From the NCBI RefSeq assembly GCF_043876835.1, contig NZ_JBAWJZ010000005.1:186001-250000 (forward strand): a stretch of DNA of 64,000 bases. The letters are read 5' to 3'. How positions within the stretch are numbered: position 1 is the first letter of the stretch; every line of letters begins with the position of its first letter. Under the pieces are notes generated by a model. That model saw nothing but the letters and a program-made list of their open reading frames with translations. It did no database searches and had not been told where the DNA came from. This DNA comes from Yeosuana sp043876835. GTDB taxonomy: Bacteria; Bacteroidota; Bacteroidia; Flavobacteriales; Flavobacteriaceae. Positions 55,077 to 63,800 of the stretch are shown piece after piece. The position numbers were made by a program, and so were the translations under genes.

Positions 55077-55364
55077 TTACTTTATTGTTTTTAAATATTT
55101 TTTGTCAACATAAAAAGTTCCAAGAGGAATTATTGACGCAACTAAAACTGAGTAAAATTGCGACTTCGTCCAATTGGTTTCAGATTTATACATAAATGCG
55201 ATAATAAGATATCCAATAAATAACAATCCATGAGGCATTCCCAATAATTTCACATATTTAGGTTCATGCAAAAGGTATTTAACCGGAGTTGCAATAAACA
55301 ACAATAATATATACGAAATACCTTCTAAAAAGGCTACTAATCTAAAAATGTTTATAAAAGTCAT
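55077..55364 (-). CDS. DUF3817 small membrane protein
   Basis: 95 residues from the ATG at 55364. IFRLVAFLEGISYILLLFIATPVKYL and KLLGMPHGLLFIGYLIIAFMYKS are the DUF3817 signature (three helices, GMPHG motif). Function unknown. It ends 1 bp before the mscS start, so both are translated from one message. Confidence 0.85.
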   Translation of the reverse strand: MTFINIFRLVAFLEGISYILLLFIATPVKYLLHEPKYVKLLGMPHGLLFIGYLIIAFMYKSETNWTKSQFYSVLVASIIPLGTFYVDKKYLKTIK

Positions 55365-55426
55365 CAAGCTATTTTTTTTGCAAAGTTACTAATTAGAGAT
55401 TCAAAATGCATCAATCCAAATTGGAA

Positions 55427-56044
55427 TTAAAATACATGAAATATAACAAGTCCGTAAATAAGAAATCTTACCAAACGTAACGAACCATAGAGCATAACGT
55501 TTTTAAATGGAAACGCAATAATTCCTGCAGCCATACACGAAATAGAAAAAGGTAAGGGTAATAAGGCACCAACTATAATTAAAAAACCACCCCATTTTTT
55601 TGAATTTTTAAGTTGTTTTTCCATTTTTTTCTCCAGATAGATATGAACTCTTGGGATTTTTGTGATTCCAATTCCAATCCAATAAGAACAAAGACCGCCT
55701 AAATAAGATAAAACTGCCAAAATACTTAGATAAAGCCATGGTGAATCCAATTTACCAGCCCATGCAATAAATATTTCAGGAGGAACTAATCCTAAAAGAA
55801 TTTCTGAAACGAAAAAAAAGGTTAAAACACCATCAACGGGAAGTATTTCTGTAAGATGAATTAAAAATTCATTAATATTAAAAAACGTATTTAAAACAAA
55901 AACGGCTGCAATAATTATTAAAATATATGGCAATGCCTTTTTTATAGCTTGACCAACAAAAGCATAAAAACCAGTATAAAGATAATACTGGTGAAGCAAA
56001 TGCAAACGCGATTTTTCGGTTTTTGATTTGGATTTATTTTTCAT
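55427..56044 (-). CDS. VTT-domain (DedA/SNARE-associated-like) membrane protein
   Basis: 205 residues from the ATG at 56044. After a Lys/Ser-rich start there is a helix at about 35-55, then the VTT-type core EILLGLVPPEIFIAWAGKLDSPWLYLSILAVLSYLGGLCSYWIGIGI and VGALLPLPFSISCMAAGIIAFP. Family members are linked to lipid scrambling or membrane homeostasis. A TTG at 56065 would add seven codons, but TAAATTTG, a perfect -7 element, lies inside that extension only 3 bp before the ATG, suggesting a leaderless or nearly leaderless message. Confidence 0.82.
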   Translation of the reverse strand: MKNKSKSKTEKSRLHLLHQYYLYTGFYAFVGQAIKKALPYILIIIAAVFVLNTFFNINEFLIHLTEILPVDGVLTFFFVSEILLGLVPPEIFIAWAGKLDSPWLYLSILAVLSYLGGLCSYWIGIGITKIPRVHIYLEKKMEKQLKNSKKWGGFLIIVGALLPLPFSISCMAAGIIAFPFKNVMLYGSLRLVRFLIYGLVIFHVF

Positions 56045-56263
56045 TGCAAATTTATTGTTTTTCAAGGTTGCAAAGATAGGTTTATAAGCCTATTTATTGG
56101 TGATATTAAATTTTTTATAAAAAATTTAATATTGCTTTAACACTTGAAAAACATTAAACTGATAATTATTTACGTATTTTTTTGAGTTTTTTAACTGACT
56201 TAAGTCATTTTTTTATTAATTTAATGGACTTAGCTTTATTTTCATAACAATTAATCCTATGAC

Positions 56264-58366
56264 ATGAAAATATTTGACGAAAAGCACATTAAAAACATTG
56301 TTTTAGTTGGGGCTCATAACAGCGGAAAAACGACATTGTCTGAAACTATGTTGTTCGAAGCAGGGCTTATTAATAGAAGAGGAACTGTAGAAGATCACAA
56401 TACTGTTTCAGACTATCATAGTGTAGAACACGAACGGGGAGCTTCAGTTTACGCAACGCCAATGCATACCGAATGGCGTAATTACAAAATAAATATTATT
56501 GACACACCTGGATTTGATGATTTTATTGGTGAAATTATTTCGTCTATTCGTGTGGCAGATACTGTGGTTGTTACCATTAATGGCAGACAAGGTTTAGAAG
56601 TGGGTACAGAAATTATCTGGAATTACATAGACAAATACCACATTCCAACTTTGTTTGTAATTAATCAAATTGATCATGTTGATACTAAATTTGATATAAA
56701 CTTTAAAGGTATTCAGTCTTTAGTTGGAAATAATGCTGTTATCATTCAATATCCAATTAAAATTGATGGAGCACAAGGTATTATAGATGTTCTAAAAATG
56801 AAACTTTATAAATTCGGCCCAAAAGGAGGGAAGCCTGAAAAATTAGCAATTCCAAAGGATCAAAAAGAGTTAGCTGATAGACTTCATAATGAATTGATTG
56901 AAAAAGCAGCCGAAAATGATGACGAACTTTTAGAGTTATTCTTTGAAAAAGGAACCTTAAATGAGGATGAAATGCGTAAAGGTATTAAAGCCGGAATGCT
57001 TAATCATGATTTATATCCTGTATTTTGTGTTTCTGCTCTAAATGTTATGGGGTCTGGTAGATTAATGGGATTTATTGATAATGTAGCTCCAGCAGCGGCA
57101 GATTTAAAATCTGAGCAAACCGTAGAAGGGATGGAGCTTCATCCAAAAAGTGACGGACCAACGGCGCTATTTGTTTTTAAAACACTTTTTCAAACCAATT
57201 TAGGTCAAATAACTTTTTTTAAAGTAAAATCGGGTGAAGTAAACGTAAATGACCGATTAACAAATTCGAGAACAGGAGAATCTGAAATTATCAATCAGTT
57301 ATTTATAATGGATGGAAAGGAACGACAACCTGTTTCAAAACTCACTGTTGGAGATATAGGAGCAACTTTAAAACTAAAATTCACCGAAACTAATGATACT
57401 TTATATAGTGGTAAAGAACAAATCTCACTAAAACATATACAATATCCTGAACAACGTATGACTTTGGCAGTAAGTGCTTCAAGCCAAAATGATGAAGAAA
57501 AATTAAGTGAAGCTCTTAAAAAAATCCATATTCAAGATCCCACAGTAAGTTTATCATTTTCAAAAGAAACAAAAGAACTACTTATTGGTTGTCAGGGAGA
57601 ATTACACTTAATAACTATAGACTGGACTTTAAAAAATATTTATCAGGTTGAAGCTAAATTTGAGAAGCCAAAAACAGCTTATAGAGAAACCATTCAAAGG
57701 TCTTCAACTGCTAATTATCGTCATAAAAAACAATCAGGAGGATCAGGTCAATTTGCACAAGTACATATTAAAATAGAGCCATGGCAAGAAGGTATGCCCG
57801 AACCAGAAGGTTTTAATATTAGAGGAAAAGAGGAAGTTGATTTAGCTTGGGGAGGAAAATTGATTTTTTATAACTGTATAGTAGGTGGTGTGATTGATAC
57901 GCGATATTTGCCTTCAATAATGAAAGGGGTTTTAGAAGTTATGGAATCAGGACCACTTACAGGGTCTTATATTAGAGATATTCGTGTGATGGTGTACGAT
58001 GGTAAAATGCATTCAGTAGATTCAAATGATATTTCTTTTAAAATAGCTGGTGCTCATGCGTTTAGCGAAGCATTTTTAAATGCAAATCCTAAATTGTTAG
58101 AGCCTAAAAACGAGTTGATCGTTAAGGTTCCTGAAGAAATGGTAGGTCAGGTTATGACCGATTTACAATCAAGACGTGCTGTGATTCAAGGTTTTGAAAA
58201 TAATGATAATTATCAAATTTTGAATTGTCAAATACCTGCAGATGAGCTGTTTGGATACTCAACAGATTTACGATCTATCACGCAAGGTCGCGCAACATTC
58301 AGCACTCAATTTTCATCATATCAAATGGTGCCACCACATATTCAAAGTCAATTAGTAAAAAATTAA
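56264..58366 (+). CDS. Elongation factor G paralogue (EF-G2-like) with altered GTPase site
   Basis: 700 residues with all EF-G domains: G domain (1-285), beta-barrel II (about 300-380), III, IV (GSGGSGQFAQVHIKIEPW-like stretch near 495, TGSYIRDIRVMVYDGKMHSVDSNDISFKIAGAHAF) and V. G1 is GAHNSGKTT (16-24) and G4 is NQID. Switch II reads DTPGFDDF (80-87) instead of DTPGHVDF, so the catalytic His is Phe84, and switch I has ERGASVYATP instead of ERGITI. These changes fit the second EF-G of Bacteroidota, reported to translocate without GTP hydrolysis. A small helical protein gene follows at 20 bp. Confidence 0.9.
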   Translation: MKIFDEKHIKNIVLVGAHNSGKTTLSETMLFEAGLINRRGTVEDHNTVSDYHSVEHERGASVYATPMHTEWRNYKINIIDTPGFDDFIGEIISSIRVADTVVVTINGRQGLEVGTEIIWNYIDKYHIPTLFVINQIDHVDTKFDINFKGIQSLVGNNAVIIQYPIKIDGAQGIIDVLKMKLYKFGPKGGKPEKLAIPKDQKELADRLHNELIEKAAENDDELLELFFEKGTLNEDEMRKGIKAGMLNHDLYPVFCVSALNVMGSGRLMGFIDNVAPAAADLKSEQTVEGMELHPKSDGPTALFVFKTLFQTNLGQITFFKVKSGEVNVNDRLTNSRTGESEIINQLFIMDGKERQPVSKLTVGDIGATLKLKFTETNDTLYSGKEQISLKHIQYPEQRMTLAVSASSQNDEEKLSEALKKIHIQDPTVSLSFSKETKELLIGCQGELHLITIDWTLKNIYQVEAKFEKPKTAYRETIQRSSTANYRHKKQSGGSGQFAQVHIKIEPWQEGMPEPEGFNIRGKEEVDLAWGGKLIFYNCIVGGVIDTRYLPSIMKGVLEVMESGPLTGSYIRDIRVMVYDGKMHSVDSNDISFKIAGAHAFSEAFLNANPKLLEPKNELIVKVPEEMVGQVMTDLQSRRAVIQGFENNDNYQILNCQIPADELFGYSTDLRSITQGRATFSTQFSSYQMVPPHIQSQLVKN

Positions 58367-58386
58367 TTAATATAAATAGAACCCCT

Positions 58387-58767
58387 ATGCAAACTAAAGT
58401 ATTATATCTAAGCGATTTAAAATTCAATTTAGAAACTTGGAAACGTGAATTACGTTTTCATTTTAACGAAATGGATACTTTTCAAGAAAAATTGGAAGAA
58501 ATTGCAGAACGTGAATTTGGTCAGAAAGCTTTAAAGCCATTAGAAGTTTATCAGAATAGAATTATGATTGAAAAAGATGCTATTTCAAAATTGCTTCATA
58601 GAATTAGAAATAAGATGATTAATATTAATAGAGTTAACTATGAAGAAAATATTGATGGCAGATTGCATAACGAACAACATACTTTACGCGAGGATATGAA
58701 AGATTATATAAAATTGCATTACGAGTTAAAAGAAGAAATGATGGACTATTTTTTAGAATGGCTATAA
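58387..58767 (+). CDS. Small coiled-coil hypothetical downstream of the EF-G paralogue
   Basis: 126 residues, almost entirely helical and charged (ETWKRELRFHFNEMDTFQEKLEEIAEREFG; RIMIEKDAISKLLHRIRNKM; HYELKEEMMDYFLEWL). No cysteine motif, signal or membrane segment. It starts 20 bp after the EF-G-like gene and is followed by a terminator, so it is very likely co-transcribed with it. It might act with or be regulated with that factor; this is position-based only. Confidence 0.75.
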   Translation: MQTKVLYLSDLKFNLETWKRELRFHFNEMDTFQEKLEEIAEREFGQKALKPLEVYQNRIMIEKDAISKLLHRIRNKMININRVNYEENIDGRLHNEQHTLREDMKDYIKLHYELKEEMMDYFLEWL

Positions 58768-58784
58768 TTTATTTATCTTTTATT

Positions 58785-58817
58785 AAAAAACCATGTGCTT
58801 TTGTATATGGTTTTTTT
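58785..58817 (+). terminator. Terminator after the EF-G paralogue unit
   Basis: AAAAAACCATGTGC (58785-58798) pairs with GTATATGGTTTTTT (58803-58816) using two G-U pairs, loop TTTT, with a T run to 58817. Confidence 0.82.
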
Positions 58818-58848
58818 GTTTTATATAACTATAATAGAAGAGGTTATG

Positions 58849-58880
<32 letters not shown>

Positions 58881-58895
58881 TACAAGAAGATACAG

Positions 58896-58990
58896 CAATG
58901 AGCTTAATAGCGTTTTTAGGTGATATTTGACATAATTGCAGATATAAGGTCTTTAGGCTTATATTGATCGTAATTATGTCAAGCTCATTG
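58896..58990. repeat. Nested inverted repeat at the border of the accessory region
   Basis: The right arm AATTATGTCAAGCTCATTG (58972-58990) is complementary to a split left arm: CAATGAGCTT (58896-58905) and TTGACATAATT (58927-58937), separated by 21 nt. Inside, ATATAAG (58942-58948) pairs with CTTATAT (58958-58964). The whole could fold as a long stem with one large bulge. It lies between the terminator of a conserved gene pair and the A+T-rich defence operon. It could be a mobile-element scar, a recombination site or a structured RNA. Confidence 0.6.
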
Positions 58991-59058
58991 TGGCTGGTTA
59001 AAATAAAATATAATAAATGTATTTATAATTTACTCGCTCAATCTTATTAAAAATTAAA

Positions 59059-59247
59059 ATGCTTTTTATGGAATTACATTTCCTTCAAAATTTAGACAAT
59101 GATTCTTATAAATTTTGGCAAATAGTAACACTTGACAAACTTCCAAAACTGAATTCTATCTTTAACTATACACAAGAAATGTTTGACAATATTCCGAGTG
59201 AAGAATTAGAACGATTCAAAAGCTTCTCATTTGGTACTGGAAACTAG
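59059..59247 (+). CDS. Small orphan ORF, hypothetical or gene remnant
   Basis: 62 codons from the ATG at 59059 (or 59 from 59068, MELHFLQNLDNDSY). Composition is protein-like (aromatic and acidic residues, no low-complexity run), with FWQIVTLDKLPKLNSIFNYT and EMFDNIPSEELERFKSF. No promoter element is clear and no family is recognised. Position between the inverted repeat and the defence operon suggests either a small accessory gene or the remnant of a larger one. Confidence 0.4.
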   Translation: MLFMELHFLQNLDNDSYKFWQIVTLDKLPKLNSIFNYTQEMFDNIPSEELERFKSFSFGTGN

Positions 59248-59319
59248 TACTAAACCCCTAAAATATCTACGCTCCACTCACCTATTGTTTTGCCAAAATT
59301 TTATGAGGTCAAAATTCCA

Positions 59320-60426
59320 TTAGTCATTAAAAATTTTACATTCAATTAGAATATCTTTAATTAAACTTTTGAAATTTATAAAAATATCTTCTCTTAATTT
59401 AGTGTCTAAATTTATAATATAATTACTAAAATCTTGTTTATTTAAACGTTTTACCTTTTTTAGATATAAATTTTGATCATCATTAAAACCTAATTTTTTA
59501 ATGTAACTTAAAGATGTTTCTTCATGTTGTTTCCAACCTTTAGGATTTTCAATGAAAGAAGAACTTCTATGCTCAAGCCAACCTTGTTTTTCAGCATGAT
59601 TAATTATATTTATTGGAAATAAAGATTCAATCTCCACTTCTATTTTACAACCTTTACTATAGAAATTGATTAATTCTTGATTATACTTTTGATTAATATT
59701 TAATATTTTAAAGCACTTCTGCTCATTTTCAGTTTGTATTCTATCAAATAAATCCTTTTTTGCTTTATTACCAGCTTCATCTGCATCTAGTAGACCAATT
59801 GACATAATATAATCACCTGTTTTATATTTCATTTTTGAAATAGCCCAAATAGCTACTTGACTTGCTACCCAATTTGCACCAGCATTTCTTTGGGATTTTA
59901 TCTCAATAAGGTCTTTGTACTTAGGATAAAACAACTCTAAAGCTATATTTAAATAATTTAAATCTGTAATACCCTCAACATAAATTACTGGAATAATTTC
60001 TTTAACTTCCGTAACCATGAAGTTAGTATTATTTATGTGAGTTAATAATTGATTAAACTCAGTTTTCCATCTTTCTGAACTATAATCAAACTTTATTATT
60101 CGCCAAATTGACGAGAATTCACATTCTAAAGCATCATCGTATTGAGTAAAACCTATTATATAATTTGGAATTTTTAAAACTTTTGCCTTTCTATATAATT
60201 CTTTAAGCAATAATTCTCCTCCATTCTTTAAAATATCCTGACCTTTTCTTAAAGGCAAGAAAATATCTATAACAGCTAAATTATAAGTATCTTCATTTTG
60301 AAAGAGAGAAATTGCGTTAGAAATATTTTCAGCTGTTTCAATGATAGCTTCTGGTTGATTCTCATGAATTAACTTTGTTAGCTCAGAAATTTTATCAATA
60401 CTGTCATCAACTATTAATATCCTCAT
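59320..60426 (-). CDS. Receiver domain fused to TOPRIM effector (Detocs DtcC-like)
   Basis: 368 residues. N-terminal receiver (1-135) has acidic Asp7/Asp8, phospho-acceptor Asp54 in LAVIDIFLPLRKG, Thr94 and Lys112 in IIKFD. The C-terminal domain (about 145-368) has TOPRIM features: VIYVEGITDLNYL with Glu151 and Asp155, then the DxD in GLLDADEAGNKAKKD (Asp214, Asp216). These are the metal-binding positions of OLD-type nucleases and primases. The OLD ATPase part is absent. Inferred role: a toxic nuclease-like effector switched on by phosphorylation from the operon's kinase. ATGA overlap of 4 bp with the receiver gene. Confidence 0.8.
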   Translation of the reverse strand: MRILIVDDSIDKISELTKLIHENQPEAIIETAENISNAISLFQNEDTYNLAVIDIFLPLRKGQDILKNGGELLLKELYRKAKVLKIPNYIIGFTQYDDALECEFSSIWRIIKFDYSSERWKTEFNQLLTHINNTNFMVTEVKEIIPVIYVEGITDLNYLNIALELFYPKYKDLIEIKSQRNAGANWVASQVAIWAISKMKYKTGDYIMSIGLLDADEAGNKAKKDLFDRIQTENEQKCFKILNINQKYNQELINFYSKGCKIEVEIESLFPINIINHAEKQGWLEHRSSSFIENPKGWKQHEETSLSYIKKLGFNDDQNLYLKKVKRLNKQDFSNYIINLDTKLREDIFINFKSLIKDILIECKIFND

Positions 60427-60875
60427 ATTAATTCAGTCAAATAATTATTCAATTTTTCCTTCCAGCTATCTTCTCTAGACGAATAATAAACTACACCTTT
60501 ATAAAAATTTTCAAATTCCTTTTTACACATTTCATCAATTTCATTAAGATCCATAAAAGATTGGCCAACACCAAAATCTCTAAACATTGTAATAAGGATA
60601 GTAGGCAAAAACATTTCTTTTCTTTTCATTTCACTTAATATTTTATGACCTCCTAATTGTTCGAAGTTATTTAGTGAATTGTTAGGAGAACCTTCTCTTG
60701 TAGGTAAACTCATATCAAGAAATACAATGTCATATTCATTTGTAAAAAGTTCTCTTAATCCTGATGTAAAAGATTCCCTTATAGATAAGTTTATATCTTT
60801 ATAATTCTCTTCTAAAAATGATTTAATATCTTCAATCTTAGTTTTATTGTCCTCAATAAATAAAATTCTATTCAT
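60423..60875 (-). CDS. Stand-alone receiver domain (Detocs DtcB-like)
   Basis: 150 residues, a single response-regulator receiver with no output domain. Glu8/Asp9 in FIEDN, phospho-acceptor Asp54 in IVFLDMSLPTREG, Thr96 in ILITMF and Lys126 in FYKGVVYYSS. The loop after Asp54 carries an insertion (SPNNSLNNFEQLGGHKIL). In Detocs the lone receiver is thought to drain phosphate from the kinase and stop accidental activation of the toxic effector. Overlaps the sensor gene by 8 bp and the effector gene by 4 bp. Confidence 0.82.
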   Translation of the reverse strand: MNRILFIEDNKTKIEDIKSFLEENYKDINLSIRESFTSGLRELFTNEYDIVFLDMSLPTREGSPNNSLNNFEQLGGHKILSEMKRKEMFLPTILITMFRDFGVGQSFMDLNEIDEMCKKEFENFYKGVVYYSSREDSWKEKLNNYLTELI

Positions 60876-63800
60876 TACCTATGCCTTTTATATTATGTGT
60901 AATTTCCAACAAAAACTGTAATTTAGTTCCTTCCAATTTAAAACTTAAATCACTATCAAGTGATTTAACATCATATTTCAAAATTCTTTTTATTTTCTGA
61001 AATCCACTTCCTCCTTCTTTATTAACTGTACTTAATTCAGTATTCCAGTTATTAACTAAAGTTTCTAATTTATCATTTAATTTATCATTTAATTTATCAT
61101 TTTGAATATCGTTACTTAAATTATTCGAAATTTTAACAATTAGTTTTGAAATTGGTAGTTCATTTTCTTCAATTTTATTAAATAGAACAAGTGTTTTAAC
61201 ATCAATAATAATATTTAAATCTTCAATTGACAGACCTGAATGTTTTATTGCGTTCTCAATTAAAATTTTAAAAATATCTATATAATAGAAACCTGCTTCA
61301 AAAAAGTGTTCAGAATCAACTATAACCTCTGGTTTAATATCATTGACATTTAAATTAATTGATTCTATTGCAGTTTGTATAATTGTTTGTATATCAAGAA
61401 TTGAATTATCTAAATTATTTGAAATTTTGAACCATTCAGAAATATTATACAATTCATTTTGAATCAAAGTCTTTGTATTATAAATGTTTTGATTTATTTC
61501 AGAATTCACTTCATCTTTTAAATATAAATCTTTCGCAATTATATCTTCCAAATTCTGTAATGCGTCCTGAAAATGTTCGTTTAAGCTTCTTTGAAACTCA
61601 CCAGTTATACCTTTCAATAATGTTTCAGTATGTGCTCGTAAAAAATCAAAAGTATAATTTAGAAATTCATCATAATTATTTATGCTATCAGTAACTTCCT
61701 TATAAATTATCCATAGAATTTCATCGGTAAATCTATAATTAAATAAACCAAGATTTTTTTGAGTATGCCTATTAGACTGAATTTGTATATAGTCATTAAT
61801 AATACTTAATATATATTCATCAATGGTTTTTGAAAAGTTCTTCAAAGCTTTTTGAAGTTTATCAATAATTGGTAAAGGATATGATTTTTCATTACAAAGA
61901 TTTTCCCAATATGAGATATTGTTATACTCATTGTCTTTATTTTTTGTAGCAATAAGGTTTTTATTAATAAAAACAGACCTTAATTGATTTTCTAAAACGC
62001 CATGTCTAATTCGAGTACTTAAATCACCATCTAAACCATGTTCTTTACTAAATAGGAAATAATCAACAATTTCAAAAAATAATGATTTAAATGAAACAAA
62101 AGAAGCTTGTTGAAGCTTTGATGTGTCTTTCTTTAATTCCGATAAATATGAAATTACAAGTTCAGAAGTATCTAATAAACTCATCTCGTTTAAATCCGAA
62201 AAATCTTTAAACTTGATAAACCTATTAAAACTATTTTCTAAATTATACTCTTTATCTTCTTTTATCCTCGTGAAATTTAAATTAATTTTACCATCATTAA
62301 CCGTTTCAATGATTTCTTTTATTTTTAATTTTTGAGTTAATGTCGCAATTTCTTCAAAATAACTATCACTATTTTCTTTATCTAAGACTGCTAAAACTCT
62401 TAATATCTTCTTTCTTTCTTCAATTACTCCTGCATCACTATCAAAAATGAGATAAAAATTATTTAACACATCAATCGTGCATACATTTTTAAATAGAAAA
62501 ATAAGTTTTTCAGTATCTTCAAATTCAATATGATTAATCTCTGATGGCTTGCTTAAAGAAATACTATCTAAATAAACTTCGAGAGAGGTGTATTTATAAT
62601 AACTATTCGCATCTTCAAAATAAAAGTATATAGGTAAATCAATAGAAATGTTATCAATTTTATAATTTTGATCAATTATGTAATTCAAAAGAGAAGATTT
62701 CTTTAGCCTTTCAACAAAATATTTGTTTTTAAAATATGCATCAACAAAGACTGTCATAGCCTCTGCGACTTTATTTTCAATTAAATAAGCACTATATAAA
62801 TAAAGAATTACTTCCTCACTAGAAAAATTATTCAGAACTGAATTTTTATAAAACTCAATTATTGAATTCATACTTTCCTCTTGATGATTATAATAATTTG
62901 CTCTTAATTTATATAACTCTAGTTTGTTATTTGGCAAATCATCTTTTTTAATTTTTTCAAAATTATTTATTGAAATCGCATGATTAATCTTCAAACTGAT
63001 GTGTTTGTCAAGAAGTGACTCCTGGAATTTTATATTATTATCTGCATTGTTTAAAATTATTAATGAAGGGTTTGAGTATAATGAATAAATATAAGTGCTT
63101 CTATTAATAATATTTTTTGTAGACTCAATACCAGTTAAATTAGACACTAATGACAAGACTTGTTTGAAAAAACTAATTTTTGGAAAGCACAAATAAAATT
63201 TCAAAAGGTTTTCTCTGGATGTATAATATTCATCATCCCTTATAAATACAGAAAATAAATTTTCTAATACAAAATCTATGGTTGAAGAAATATTGGTTTT
63301 TTCAAAAGACTTGTTTAATTCTATTAGCGATTTAATATATATTTCATATAATTCTATTGAACTAGGATGATCTTGGATTAAATTTTTAGATAATTTTAAA
63401 CTACTTTCATAATCTCCTATAGAGTAAATATCAAATAAATCAATGATTTTCTCATTAAAAGAATCAAGTTCAATATATCCACAAAACTCTCTAATTCTAT
63501 CTAACCGATAATCATTTATTCCATAAGAATCAAGTTCATTTAAAGCATTTTTAACTAGTTCTTTATGGTCTTTTATATTAGCTAATTCAAAAAGGATATC
63601 AATAAGTAGTAAATATTTATCAATTATTGAAGATAAATTCTCAGCATATAGAAAATAAGAATATTCAGAATAATCATTTATGTAAAAGTATGCTAATTTA
63701 AAAAGAATGTACTCCAGGTCATTCCTCTCCATTCCTTTAAGGATATTTTCAAGTTCTCTTTTGTACTGTAATAATGTAGTGTCCTTCTCGGTTTTTTTAC

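Noticed and set aside
58896..58990. Integron attC site
   Set aside because: The repeat is foldable, but I found no GTTRRRY/RYYYAAC core sites and no integrase nearby.
59320..60426. OLD-family nuclease or Gabija-like system
   Set aside because: TOPRIM residues are there but no ABC-type ATPase domain or UvrD-like helicase neighbour; the receiver fusion points to a phospho-relay system instead.
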